From the NCBI GenBank assembly GCA_005881995.1, contig VBHV01000041.1:1-5822 (forward strand): DNA of 5,822 nucleotides, in the 5' to 3' direction. The notes under the pieces are model-generated. The model did no database searches, had not been told where the DNA came from, and worked only from the letters and a program-made list of their open reading frames with translations. The stretch comes from Chloroflexota bacterium. GTDB taxonomy: Bacteria > Chloroflexota > Ktedonobacteria > Ktedonobacterales > Ktedonobacteraceae. Below are positions 1 through 5,822 of the stretch, piece after piece. Positions within the stretch are counted from its first letter, which is position 1. Each line of letters starts with the position of its first letter. The position numbers and the translations under genes are program-made.

Positions 1-1
1 C

Positions 2-232
2 ATCGTAGCGATGGACAGGCAGGGCAGAATGCTCTTTATCGCCAGTCCCAGCCAGGTGTTTACCCTCAACCAACTCGCCGACCTGCTCACCTCGTCAGAC
101 CTATCCATCGACATCGCCCTCAACCTGGACGGCGGCTCATCTACCGGCCTTTACGTCAATGGAGGCAGCCAGCATGTCGCCATTGATTCGTATGTCCGCT
201 TGCCACTTGTGGTGATTGTCAAAGCGAGGTAA
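2..232 (+). CDS. Phosphodiester glycosidase family protein, C-terminal end (5' partial)
   Basis: The reading frame is open from the first bases of the window and stops at TAA 230-232, leaving about the last 76 residues. The segment ALNLDGGSSTGLYVNGG followed by LPLVVIVKAR is the typical C-terminal signature of the phosphodiester glycosidase domain (NAGPA-like, formerly DUF2233). In characterised members this domain removes a sugar from a phosphodiester; bacterial members are mostly uncharacterised and often exported or cell-wall related. The Asp-Gly-Gly-Ser-Ser stretch is the conserved core seen here. The ATG at 11 is internal and not the start, because conserved family sequence should extend far upstream. 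The N-terminus, any signal peptide and the substrate cannot be judged. The gene faces proS tail to tail with 15 bases between stops, and no terminator hairpin is visible there. Confidence 0.8.
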   Translation: MVAMDRQGRMLFIASPSQVFTLNQLADLLTSSDLSIDIALNLDGGSSTGLYVNGGSQHVAIDSYVRLPLVVIVKAR

Positions 233-247
233 TCGAACCCTCACATC

Positions 248-1625
248 TTAATAAGCGCGCCCGAAAATGGCCTCGCACGTGGCCGGTTTGCCGGTATAGA
301 TGCTTTTACCGGACACGCCGCCCTCCGGCTGATCGAAAGGAATGACGCGCAGGGTCGCCTTGGTTTCCTCTTTGATGGCCAGTTCGGCTGCGCTATCCTC
401 GGCCCATTTCACACGCGCAAACCCGCGCCTCTCGATAATTTGCCTGCTGCACCTCTTCCAATAGCCCGGGAAGCACAGTTTCCAGGGCATCGATGGAGAC
501 TGCTTCTTTCGAGCGATTATCACGCCGCACCAGCACAACGCTGTTGTGCTGCACATCGCGCGGCCCGATCTCGATACGCACCGGAACGCCGCGCATCTCC
601 CACTCGTTAAACTTCCAGCCAGGCGTGTTCTCGCTCATGTCCACCTTCACGCGAATCTTGCCTTTCAGCATCTTCTCGATGCGTGTGACCACTTCGCTCA
701 CACTCGCTCTATCGGCCTCCTTACGCCAGATCGGCACAATCACGACCTGGTACGGCGCGACGCGCGGCGGCAAGATCAGTCCTGAGCTGTCACCATGCAC
801 CATAATCACGCCTCCAATGGTGCGCGTACTCAGTCCCCAACTGGTCGTGGCGCAGTACTTACGCTGCCCATCGGCATCCAGGTATTGCATATCGAAGCCC
901 TTCGCGAAGTTCGTGCCAAGATTGTGGCTGGTCGCCGATTGCAAGGCTTTGCCATCGCCCATCATAGCCTCAATCGAATAGGTGCGCAGCGCGCCGGCAA
1001 ATTTCTCGTTTTCGCTCTTGCGTCCCGCTATCACAGGAATGGCAAGGTCTTCTTCAGCGAAGGCGCGATAGACCTCCAGCATCTGCAACGTGCGCTCTTC
1101 CGCCTCATCGAGCGTGCGGTGCGCGGTATGGCCTTCCTGCCACAGAAATTCGGTTGTGCGTAAAAACAGGGTTGTGCGCTTCTCCCAGCGCACCACGTTG
1201 TTCCATAAATTGATCAGGATGGGCAGGTCGCGATAGCTTTGTATCCATTTGGCGTAGCTATACCCGATGATGGTTTCGCTGGTTGGACGGATTGCGAGCG
1301 GCTCTTCGAGTTCTTCACCTCCTCCGCGCGTCACCCAGGCCAGTTCAGGGGCAAAGCCTTCCACGTGCTCCGCTTCTCTCTCCAGGAAGCTGCGTGGAAT
1401 AAACAGCGGAAAGTAGGCGTTCATCACGCCCGTTTCCTTAAAGCGCGCGTCCAGCAGGCTCTGAATATGCTCCCAGATGGCATACCCATACGGTCGGATA
1501 ATCATACAGCCGCGCACAGGCGCGTAATCGGCTAACTCAGCCTTACGCACCACCTGGTTATACCACTGCGAAAAATTGTCTTCCTGGTCAACGATCTCCT
1601 CAACATACTTCTCTTCACCGGCCAA
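248..1625 (-). pseudogene. proS: Prolyl-tRNA synthetase, frameshifted with an internal deletion
   Basis: Class II aminoacyl-tRNA synthetase that charges tRNA-Pro, of the archaeal/eukaryotic-like (short, no INS editing domain) class. Counting from TTG 1625, the catalytic core is intact: RPTSETII (113-120), motif 2 region [15 protein letters not shown] (155-169), and motif 3 region [13 protein letters not shown] (282-294). The anticodon-binding domain includes [22 protein letters not shown] (336-357). Reading stays in frame to LLEEVQQA (codon 441-443), then runs into unrelated residues and a TAG at 393-395. The expected family tail ([43 protein letters not shown]) resumes one frame over from about 439 and ends at TAA 248-250. 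The joined length is about 459 residues; relatives, from memory, are about 475-485. The helical stretch between QQA and RGF (like YDRAL..REENT..) is absent, so a deletion of about 20-28 codons is likely, not just a one-base slip. The tail has no zinc-binding cysteine pairs. A truncated enzyme of about 410 residues could still be made. Confidence 0.85.
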
Positions 1626-1632
1626 TGTTTTT

Positions 1633-1640
1633 TCCTTTCT
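1633..1640 (-). promoter_or_regulatory. Shine-Dalgarno that sets the proS TTG start
   Basis: On the minus strand AGAAAGGA lies 7 bases before TTG (1625-1623), which opens [21 protein letters not shown], the usual N-terminus of this ProRS type. The longer in-frame reading that begins at GTG 1733 runs through the T-box and its terminator and has no family similarity, so it is not the real start. Confidence 0.75.
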
Positions 1641-1682
1641 GAACCCATTGATTCCTAAAAATGTTGCAGCATTTGCACGCAA

Positions 1683-1714
1683 TAAAAAAACTCGTCCTGA
1701 CATTTTGGACGAGT
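1683..1714 (-). terminator. Rho-independent terminator of the proS T-box
   Basis: On the minus strand ACTCGTCC (1714-1707) pairs perfectly over 8 bp with GGACGAGT (1697-1690), with a 9-base loop, followed directly by a run of T's (1690-1684). It lies just after the T-box and before the proS Shine-Dalgarno, which is the position of the attenuator in T-box leaders. Confidence 0.88.
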
Positions 1715-1925
1715 CTATAACCCGTGGTACCACCCTTTTTGAGCCGCGCTTTACAGCACAACTCCACTTATGCGGTCAAAACAGAATCTTAATCGCTCCT
1801 CCTGTTAACGGTGAGGTTCCGGTCAGTTTCTCACTGACGCTCTCAGGTGGGTTCGACGCGGCACCATCCATCGGCTTGCACTCTCCCGACTCGCTCTTCG
1901 ACTACGCCAACGCCTACTAATCCCG
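1683..1925 (-). promoter_or_regulatory. T-box leader (tRNA-Pro responsive) of proS
   Basis: The proS leader carries the hallmark T-box sequence GGGTGGTACCACGG (minus strand, 1735-1722), whose TGGT can pair with the ACCA end (discriminator A plus CCA) of uncharged tRNA-Pro. Upstream is a Stem I-like region: an AGTA loop-E half (1918-1915), a distal helix GTCGG (1890-1886)/CCGAT (1874-1870), and GAA (1854-1852) followed by CCCA (1851-1848). The specifier is therefore CCC or CCA, and both are proline codons. A further hairpin GTCAGT/ACTGAC lies at 1838-1822. A terminator follows the T-box. The expected logic is that uncharged tRNA-Pro stabilises the antiterminator and allows proS transcription. 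The exact 5' limit and full fold are my estimate by eye. Confidence 0.88.
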
Positions 1926-1955
1926 ATCAGCGCGTTTCCTATGATTGTTACGTCA

Positions 1956-1984
1956 AAGATACACCAAGTTATACGCGCTGTCAA
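1956..1984 (-). promoter_or_regulatory. Promoter of proS / T-box leader
   Basis: The minus strand has TTGACA (1984-1979, perfect -35), a 17-bp spacer, and TATCTT (1961-1956, 4 of 6 to TATAAT). Initiation would fall near 1949, about 30 bases before the first T-box Stem I element, giving an untranslated leader of about 320 bases. An 8-bp inverted repeat, CAGCGCGT (1928-1935)/ACGCGCTG (1973-1980), flanks the -10 and start region and overlaps the -35. This could be an operator or chance. Confidence 0.65.
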
Positions 1985-2046
1985 GCGTGTCGCGGCAGCA
2001 ACCAGGGCGACCGCGAGGGTCACCCGTACAATACCAAATCGCCTGT

Positions 2047-2058
2047 TTTACATGTAAA
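2047..2058. repeat. Perfect 12-bp palindrome next to the IS left end
   Basis: TTTACATGTAAA is its own reverse complement and ends 4 bp before the left inverted repeat of the insertion sequence. It could be a regulator binding site of the pre-insertion intergenic region or part of a preferred target. No gene-specific assignment is possible. The remaining bases from 1985 to 2046, between the proS promoter and this palindrome, show no coding or regulatory signal I can support. Confidence 0.5.
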
Positions 2059-2062
2059 CGTG

Positions 2063-2085
2063 GTATCATCTCAATAATGAGGGGA
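2063..2085 (+). repeat. Left terminal inverted repeat of the IS
   Basis: GTATCATCTCAATAATG is identical to the reverse complement of 4040-4024. After one mismatch (2080 A against G), GGGGA also matches, so 22 of 23 positions agree. Identity stops abruptly outside position 2063. The terminal GTA resembles the GTA start common in IS66 ends. Confidence 0.9.
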
Positions 2086-2242
2086 TATAGCCCAAGAGAG
2101 GCAATCAGGTCATGGAAAAGGCACACTGCCCTCGAACGTGGTGCACGCAAAGGAGCAGGGATGGTGAGGGCTGTATGGCCAAATCTCCTAGAAAGAGGCA
2201 ACTCCCTAGACGAAAACCGAGGGGAACGTGTAAAGTAGCACT
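2086..2242 (+). other. Untranslated 5' leader inside the IS, possibly structured
   Basis: These 157 bases separate the left repeat from the transposase ATG and hold no convincing ORF. By eye several pairings are possible: ATAGCCC (2087-2093) with GGGCTGT (2168-2174), GGCA/TGCC (2120-2123/2127-2130), and CGTG/CACG (2137-2140/2144-2147). The octamer AGAGGCAA occurs at 2097 and again at 2194. A GAGGGG at 2219-2224 is the only Shine-Dalgarno-like run, but it lies 18 bases from the ATG, so translation initiation looks weak. Poor initiation would fit the low transposase expression usual for IS elements. I do not recognise a named RNA family. Confidence 0.4.
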
Positions 2243-3892
2243 ATGTTAGAAGATTTCGATCCCACCACCATTGAAGAAGAAAGTCTGCGCCAGGTGGTCA
2301 TCTCGCTGATGAACCTGGTGGAACAGTTGTCGACCAAAGTGGCCGAGCAAGCGGAAGAAATCCAACGCCTGCGCGATGAAAACAATCGTCTCAAGGGAGA
2401 ACAGGGCAAACCGAACATCAAGGCCAACACCAAAGCGAATGCATCGCTGTCCTCAGAAAAAGAACGTCGTGTCTCCAAAGCGCACCACAAAACCAACAAG
2501 CATGCCCAGATCAGGATCGATCGGGTTGAGGTGGTGAAAATTGGTGAAGTATCCATGCCAGTCGACGCTCAGTTTAAGGGCTATGAGGACGTCATCGTAC
2601 AAGACGTTGAGTTTCGTACCCAAAACATCCGGTTCCGGAAAGAAAAATACTACTCGCCCAGCCAAAAGCGGACGTATCTGGCAACGCTTCCAACGGGCTA
2701 CACTGGTCAATTTGGACCCGGAGTCCGAGCATGGGTCTTGACGCTTTACTATGCAGATGGGATGAGCGAGCCAAAGATCCTGGACCTCTTGCGCACGGTG
2801 GGCATGTCGATCAGTGCGGGACAGCTCTCTGACTTGCTGATCAAAAACCAAGAGCAGTTCCATGCTGAGAGCGCAGCAGTGGTGAAAGCGGGACTGGCAA
2901 GTAGCCCGTGGCAGCATCTCGACAGCACGGGCACCCGAGTGAATGGAAAAAACGAGCAGTGTCATATCCTCTGCAACCCCTTGTATACCGCCTATTGTAC
3001 CTTACCGGCCAAAGATCGTCTAAGCCTGCTTCGTGTGCTTCAAGGAGGAGCCGATCCCGTCTTTCAGATGAACGCACTCGCCCTGGAACTGCTGGCTCAG
3101 TTGGGAGTCTCTGAGAAGTGGCGTCGCAGGCTTCCCACGCTGTTGTCGCACGACCAGACGTACACGCAGAACCAGCTCGACGATGTGTTGGATGCACACC
3201 TGCCCACCTATGGAACCAATCTGCGCACGAGGGTGAAAGAAGCTCTAGCCATCGCAACCTACCGAACCCAAATCACCTACCCGGTAGTCAAACTGCTGCT
3301 GTGTGATGATGCCCCCCAATTCAACGGCTTGACCGTCCAGCTGGCCCTGTGCTGGGTCCATGAATATCGCCATTACAAAAAATTGGTGCCACGCTTCCTT
3401 GCCCATTGCCACATCCTGGAACAGTTCGCCAAGGACTTCTGGAAACTCTACCGAGACCTGTTGGCCTACCGAGACCATCCGAGTTCGGCCGAGGCTGATG
3501 GGTTACGGGCAGCCTTTGACCACCTCTTTGGGCAACCCAGTGGCTACCAGCAATTAGATGAGCGGAAAGCTCTCACGCTGGCCAAGAAAGAACCGTTGCT
3601 GATGGTGCTTTCCCATCCCGAAATTCTCTTGCACAACAATCCAGCCGAACTTGGTGCCAGACAGCGGGTACGCAAACGAGACGTGAGCCTGCAAGCACGC
3701 ACCCCAGATGGCATCGGGGCGTGGGACACCTTTCAGACACTGGTGAGTACCGCCACCAAACTTGGGGTGAATATCTACCAGTATTTTCATGACCGTATTG
3801 CTCAAACCAACTTGTTGCCCAGCTTCGCCCTGCTCATTCAAGAACGATCTGCCGCGGTTCACCTCGCCGCCTCTTGGGCTGCAACAACGTGA
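2243..3892 (+). CDS. IS66-type DDE transposase
   Basis: Intact 549-residue transposase that would cut and join the ends of the surrounding element. The N-terminus has a heptad-like coiled coil (about 15-52, LRQVVISLMNLVEQLSTKV..EIQRLRDENNRL), as in IS66 TnpC. A basic, lysine-rich linker (52-90) follows, then a region with SP..RTYL and FGPGVRAWVLTLYYADGMSEPKI (about 138-180). Likely catalytic residues are Asp227 in HLDSTGTRVNG, Asp355 or Asp356 in LLCDDAPQF, and Glu469 in HNNPAELGARQRVRKRD. WVHEYRHYKK (371-380) follows the second Asp, as in relatives. The classical IS66 zinc-finger cysteines are not seen. The ATG at 2243 is the first start after an in-frame TAA (2231-2233) and gives the family N-terminus. 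The C-terminus (ERSAAVHLAASWAATT) looks natural. The final codons form one arm of a long hairpin. Confidence 0.93.
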   Translation: MLEDFDPTTIEEESLRQVVISLMNLVEQLSTKVAEQAEEIQRLRDENNRLKGEQGKPNIKANTKANASLSSEKERRVSKAHHKTNKHAQIRIDRVEVVKIGEVSMPVDAQFKGYEDVIVQDVEFRTQNIRFRKEKYYSPSQKRTYLATLPTGYTGQFGPGVRAWVLTLYYADGMSEPKILDLLRTVGMSISAGQLSDLLIKNQEQFHAESAAVVKAGLASSPWQHLDSTGTRVNGKNEQCHILCNPLYTAYCTLPAKDRLSLLRVLQGGADPVFQMNALALELLAQLGVSEKWRRRLPTLLSHDQTYTQNQLDDVLDAHLPTYGTNLRTRVKEALAIATYRTQITYPVVKLLLCDDAPQFNGLTVQLALCWVHEYRHYKKLVPRFLAHCHILEQFAKDFWKLYRDLLAYRDHPSSAEADGLRAAFDHLFGQPSGYQQLDERKALTLAKKEPLLMVLSHPEILLHNNPAELGARQRVRKRDVSLQARTPDGIGAWDTFQTLVSTATKLGVNIYQYFHDRIAQTNLLPSFALLIQERSAAVHLAASWAATT

Positions 3893-3908
3893 ACCGTGGC
3901 AGATCGTT
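3843..3908 (+). repeat. 20-bp hairpin spanning the transposase stop codon
   Basis: The arm 3843-3862 (AACGATCTGCCGCGGTTCAC) is the reverse complement of 3889-3908 except at one position, where an RNA would form a G-U pair. The loop is 26 bases. The TGA stop (3890-3892) lies in the 3' arm. No T-run follows, so it is not a classical Rho-independent terminator. It could stabilise the transposase mRNA end, stop readthrough, or limit translation of the last codons. Confidence 0.8.
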
Positions 3909-4017
3909 GCGCGCATTCAGAGACACTACCCAACCAACAAGAACCTCCTCATGCTGGTCTCTCCCTCCCTGCATATGAGAACACCCTGTCTATTCCACCC
4001 GATGATCGCTTTTTCTC

Positions 4018-4040
4018 TCCCCCCATTATTGAGATGATAC
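4018..4040 (-). repeat. Right terminal inverted repeat of the IS
   Basis: This is the reverse complement of the left repeat, with 17 perfect outer bases, one mismatch at 4023, then five more matches. Bases outside 4040 (ATGTCTAT) do not match the left flank. Confidence 0.9.
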
Positions 4041-4225
4041 ATGTCTATCTGATCATACGCATGGGCTAAAAGCTTTGCAGCGCCTTTTGTCGTGTATCGG
4101 TTTTGAGGTTCAAAGCGTAATATGACAAGTATATTTCTCTTTCCGAGCATAGAAACACGTCATAGTCCGTGAAATATGCTGCCGGGTTGGGAAAACATAG
4201 CGTGTTTTCTTGAGAGGAGAAGAAC
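4041..4225 (+). other. Non-coding region upstream of the SRPBCC/dehydrogenase operon
   Basis: These 185 bases hold no supported gene and must carry the start signals of the downstream operon unless the IS supplies them. I see TTTGA-ggt-TCAAA (4102-4114), an operator-like inverted repeat. AT-rich candidates for a -10 (TAATAT at 4118, TATATT at 4130) are present, but none has a well-placed -35. I therefore call no promoter. Confidence 0.4.
4191..4209 (+). repeat. Small hairpin just before the Shine-Dalgarno of the SRPBCC gene
   Basis: GAAAACA (4191-4197) and TGTTTTC (4203-4209) form a 7-bp perfect inverted repeat with a 5-base loop. It ends 2 bases before GAGAGGAG (4212-4219), the ribosome binding site for ATG 4226. 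It could be an operator or a leader hairpin keeping the binding site exposed; no regulator is identifiable. Confidence 0.45.
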
Positions 4226-4933
4226 ATGGTCTCAACACAAACTGCAAACGTGCAGGTACAGGATAGAGGCAACCTTCAGCAAAACAGAAGCGGCATGAGC
4301 AGCGTCAACGTCGGTCAGGTCGAGCGTTGGGCATCTCTGCTCGCTGGAGGCGTAACGGCACTCTTTGGAGTAGTTCGCGATATACGCCGCGGTAAACCAA
4401 GTGGAGTTGGCGTGACGTTAGCATGCCTTGGTAGTGGGATTCTCTACCGCGGTGCCAGTGGTCATAGCTTCATCTACCAGGCTCTTGGTATCGACACCAC
4501 TGCCAACAATCAGAGTGCAGAAAGCGTACGGGTGGAAAAGGTTGTGACGGTCAATCGTTCTCCTGAGGAGTTGTCTCATTTCTGGACGAACCTTGATGCC
4601 GCACAACAAAGTGAATTTACGACGACCTCCCCGGGAAATTCGGCATTTCCAGGAGTACAGAAGAACGAATTGGAGGCGTGGGAAACACTCAAAAAGACAA
4701 TTAGCGCCCATGGAGGGTATGTAGAATTTGAGCGCGCACCTGATGAACGAGGTACAGAGGTGAAAGTGATTCTCTTTTATACTCCTCCAGCGGGTAACAT
4801 AGGAAGAACCGTAACGAAACTTTTAGGCAATTCACCCGAGCAGCAAATTACCGAAGACCTCCGCCGCTTCAAAGCCATGATGGAGGCGGGTGAGATTCCA
4901 ACTATCGAAGGTCAACCTTCTGGTCCAAAGTAA
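4226..4933 (+). CDS. YgaP-like membrane segment fused to a shortened SRPBCC-domain protein
   Basis: This 235-residue protein has two parts. After a polar N-terminus (1-29) come two hydrophobic stretches (about 35-50 and 60-76) separated by the basic turn [10 protein letters not shown]. This is the two-helix inner-membrane module of the DUF2892/YgaP-like type, seen in [17 protein letters not shown] and [21 protein letters not shown]. Residues 101-217 resemble an SRPBCC (START/polyketide cyclase-like) ligand-binding fold. The opening [20 protein letters not shown] is recognisable, and so is the ending [51 protein letters not shown]. Between them (about 122-150) the sequence is roughly 20 residues shorter than I expect and does not look like the usual strands. 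GAGAGGAG lies 6 bases before the ATG. The dehydrogenase gene follows 14 bp after the stop, so the two are very likely co-transcribed. Proteins of this type commonly neighbour such dehydrogenases. Ligand and function are unknown. Confidence 0.78.
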   Translation: MVSTQTANVQVQDRGNLQQNRSGMSSVNVGQVERWASLLAGGVTALFGVVRDIRRGKPSGVGVTLACLGSGILYRGASGHSFIYQALGIDTTANNQSAESVRVEKVVTVNRSPEELSHFWTNLDAAQQSEFTTTSPGNSAFPGVQKNELEAWETLKKTISAHGGYVEFERAPDERGTEVKVILFYTPPAGNIGRTVTKLLGNSPEQQITEDLRRFKAMMEAGEIPTIEGQPSGPK

Positions 4934-4947
4934 AGGAGAAGCGAGAG

Positions 4948-5822
4948 ATGAAAGCGGTCTGCTGGTATGGCATCCATGATATACGGGTCGAAAACGTGCC
5001 TGATCCCAAGATACTCAATGCGCACGATGCCATCGTAGAGATCACCTCGACAGCGATATGCGGTTCCGACCTGCACTTCTATGACGGCTATATTCCGGGT
5101 TTCGAGAAAGGTGACATCGTCGGACACGAGTTCACGGGGAGAGTCGTTGAGGTCGGAAGCGAGGTGAAGAAGCTGAAGATGGGCGACCGCGTGGTCGTGC
5201 CGTTTCCTATTGCGTGTGGCAGCTGTTATTTCTGCCAGCAAAACATGTGGTCATTGTGTGACAATAGCAATCCAAACGCCAAAATCGCGGAGATGATGTA
5301 CGGCTTTTCACCGGCAGGTCTCTATGGGTATTCACACATTTATGGTGGTTATGCAGGTGGGCAGGCAGAGTATGCGCGTGTTCCGTTCGCCGATGTCGGC
5401 CCGATCAAGATTCCCGATGGCCTGACCGATGAACAGGTGCTCTTCCTCTCGGATATCTTCCCTACCGGCTACCAGGCGGCGGAGAACTGTAATATCCAGC
5501 CGGGCGATATGGTTGCGGTGTGGGGTTGCGGCCCTGTCGGTCAGTTCGCCATAAGGAGCGCCTATATGCTTGGTGCAGAGCGCGTCATCGCGATCGATCG
5601 CTTTCCTGAGCGACTGCGCATGGCTGAGGAGGGGAATGCGAGGGTCATCAACTATGAGCAGGTTGATGTTCCAGAGGCTCTGCGAGAAATGACGGGCGGA
5701 CGCGGACCGGATGCCTGCATCGACGCGGTCGGAATGGAAGCTCATGGCGCGAGCATTGATGCCATCTACGATAAGGTCAAACAAACGCTGCGCATGGAAA
5801 CGGATCGCCCGCACGCCTTGCG
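4948..5822 (+). CDS. Zinc-dependent alcohol/formaldehyde dehydrogenase (3' partial)
   Basis: Medium-chain dehydrogenase/reductase starting at ATG 4948 behind AAAGGAGAA (4932-4940); it runs off the window after 291 codons without a stop. It should oxidise an alcohol or aldehyde with NAD+. Visible features are catalytic zinc Cys38 ([12 protein letters not shown]), the GHE motif (His60, Glu61), and four structural-zinc cysteines at 90, 93, 96 and 104 (CGSCYFC...C). The Rossmann motif is GCGPVG (193-198), with Asp217 at the end of the second strand ([11 protein letters not shown]) favouring NAD over NADP. Asp169 in [13 protein letters not shown] is where glutathione-independent formaldehyde dehydrogenases of the Pseudomonas putida type place a third zinc ligand. 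The insertion after the zinc loop (about 118-138, [24 protein letters not shown]) also fits that group. The substrate cannot be fixed from sequence. It is the second gene of an operon with the SRPBCC membrane protein. Confidence 0.92.
   Translation, partial: MKAVCWYGIHDIRVENVPDPKILNAHDAIVEITSTAICGSDLHFYDGYIPGFEKGDIVGHEFTGRVVEVGSEVKKLKMGDRVVVPFPIACGSCYFCQQNMWSLCDNSNPNAKIAEMMYGFSPAGLYGYSHIYGGYAGGQAEYARVPFADVGPIKIPDGLTDEQVLFLSDIFPTGYQAAENCNIQPGDMVAVWGCGPVGQFAIRSAYMLGAERVIAIDRFPERLRMAEEGNARVINYEQVDVPEALREMTGGRGPDACIDAVGMEAHGASIDAIYDKVKQTLRMETDRPHAL

Larger units (their letters stand above)
2063..4040 (+). mobile_element. Complete IS66-type insertion sequence (single-ORF, ISBst12-like layout)
   Basis: Both ends carry matching inverted repeats (2063-2085 and 4018-4040) enclosing one intact transposase gene, giving a 1978-bp element. 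IS66 elements of the ISBst12 type carry only the large transposase and lack tnpA/tnpB, as here. The family normally makes an 8-bp target duplication. The flanks TAAACGTG (left) and ATGTCTAT (right) do not match, so the insertion may be old or the flanks may have been changed by recombination. The element sits between the proS promoter, 79 bp away on the left, and the 5' region of the SRPBCC/dehydrogenase operon on the right. The stretch 3909-4017 between the stop hairpin and the right repeat shows no gene. Confidence 0.88.

Noticed and set aside
429..445. Programmed ribosomal frameshift in proS
   Set aside because: A frame change alone would not restore the missing linker, and no clear slippery run or downstream pseudoknot is seen.
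248..556. A separate 102-residue minus-strand gene
   Set aside because: Its last ~63 residues are the conserved ProRS tail, and its upstream part overlaps in-frame ProRS coding in another frame, so it is the displaced end of proS.
1626..1733. N-terminal extension of proS from GTG 1733
   Set aside because: These codons translate the T-box and terminator hairpin. The TTG at 1625 has a well-spaced Shine-Dalgarno and begins the family N-terminus.
2086..2242. Group II intron fragment or transposon guide RNA in the IS leader
   Set aside because: No domain V-like hairpin or maturase is present, and the element has a DDE transposase, not TnpB/IscB; nothing supports a guide RNA.
2453..2965. Minus-strand ORFs inside the transposase and dehydrogenase (also 2841-3257, 3554-3916, 5332-5814)
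   Set aside because: They are antisense to clear protein-coding genes and show no recognisable family features or start signals.
2050..4044. ACATGT on both sides as a target-site duplication
   Set aside because: The left copy is 7 bases away from the repeat while the right copy overlaps the repeat's outer bases, so they cannot be duplicates made by one insertion.
1..5822. CRISPR array, tRNA/rRNA genes, toxin-antitoxin or phage-defence genes
   Set aside because: No regularly spaced repeats, tRNA-like cloverleaf or defence-family proteins were found on either strand.

Overview
The window is ordinary bacterial chromosome with one insertion sequence in it. The best guess at host is a Chloroflexota bacterium, possibly Ktedonobacteria. 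This is an inference from four things: the style of the prolyl-tRNA synthetase (archaeal/eukaryotic-like class, ending GRAY and without zinc cysteines), the T-box leader in front of it, the single-ORF IS66-type transposase, and the YgaP-like/SRPBCC protein paired with a zinc alcohol dehydrogenase. No rRNA or other taxonomic marker is present, so the assignment is weak.

Left part (1-1984). The 3' end of a phosphodiester glycosidase gene (+) runs convergently into proS (-), 15 bases apart. proS has a strong promoter (TTGACA, 17 bp, TATCTT), then a T-box leader with a proline specifier and a Rho-independent terminator, then a TTG start behind a good Shine-Dalgarno. The gene is damaged. About 20-28 codons appear to be missing near position 440, and the conserved C-terminus continues in another frame.

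Middle part (2063-4040). A complete 1978-bp IS66-type element (ISBst12-like layout, one transposase gene) is bounded by 23-bp inverted repeats with one mismatch. It has an untranslated 157-base 5' leader and a 20-bp hairpin straddling the transposase stop codon. No target-site duplication is visible. The left end lies 4 bp from a perfect 12-bp palindrome.

Right part (4041-5822). After 185 bp of non-coding DNA comes a two-gene operon (+). It encodes a small membrane-anchored protein (YgaP-like two-helix segment plus a shortened SRPBCC domain) and, 14 bp later, a zinc-dependent alcohol/formaldehyde dehydrogenase cut off by the window edge. The pairing suggests linked work in aldehyde or alcohol metabolism or a stress response, but the role of the SRPBCC protein is unknown.

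I see no clearly new system. The points most worth checking are the broken but fully regulated proS, the stop-codon hairpin of the IS, and the shortened SRPBCC domain.
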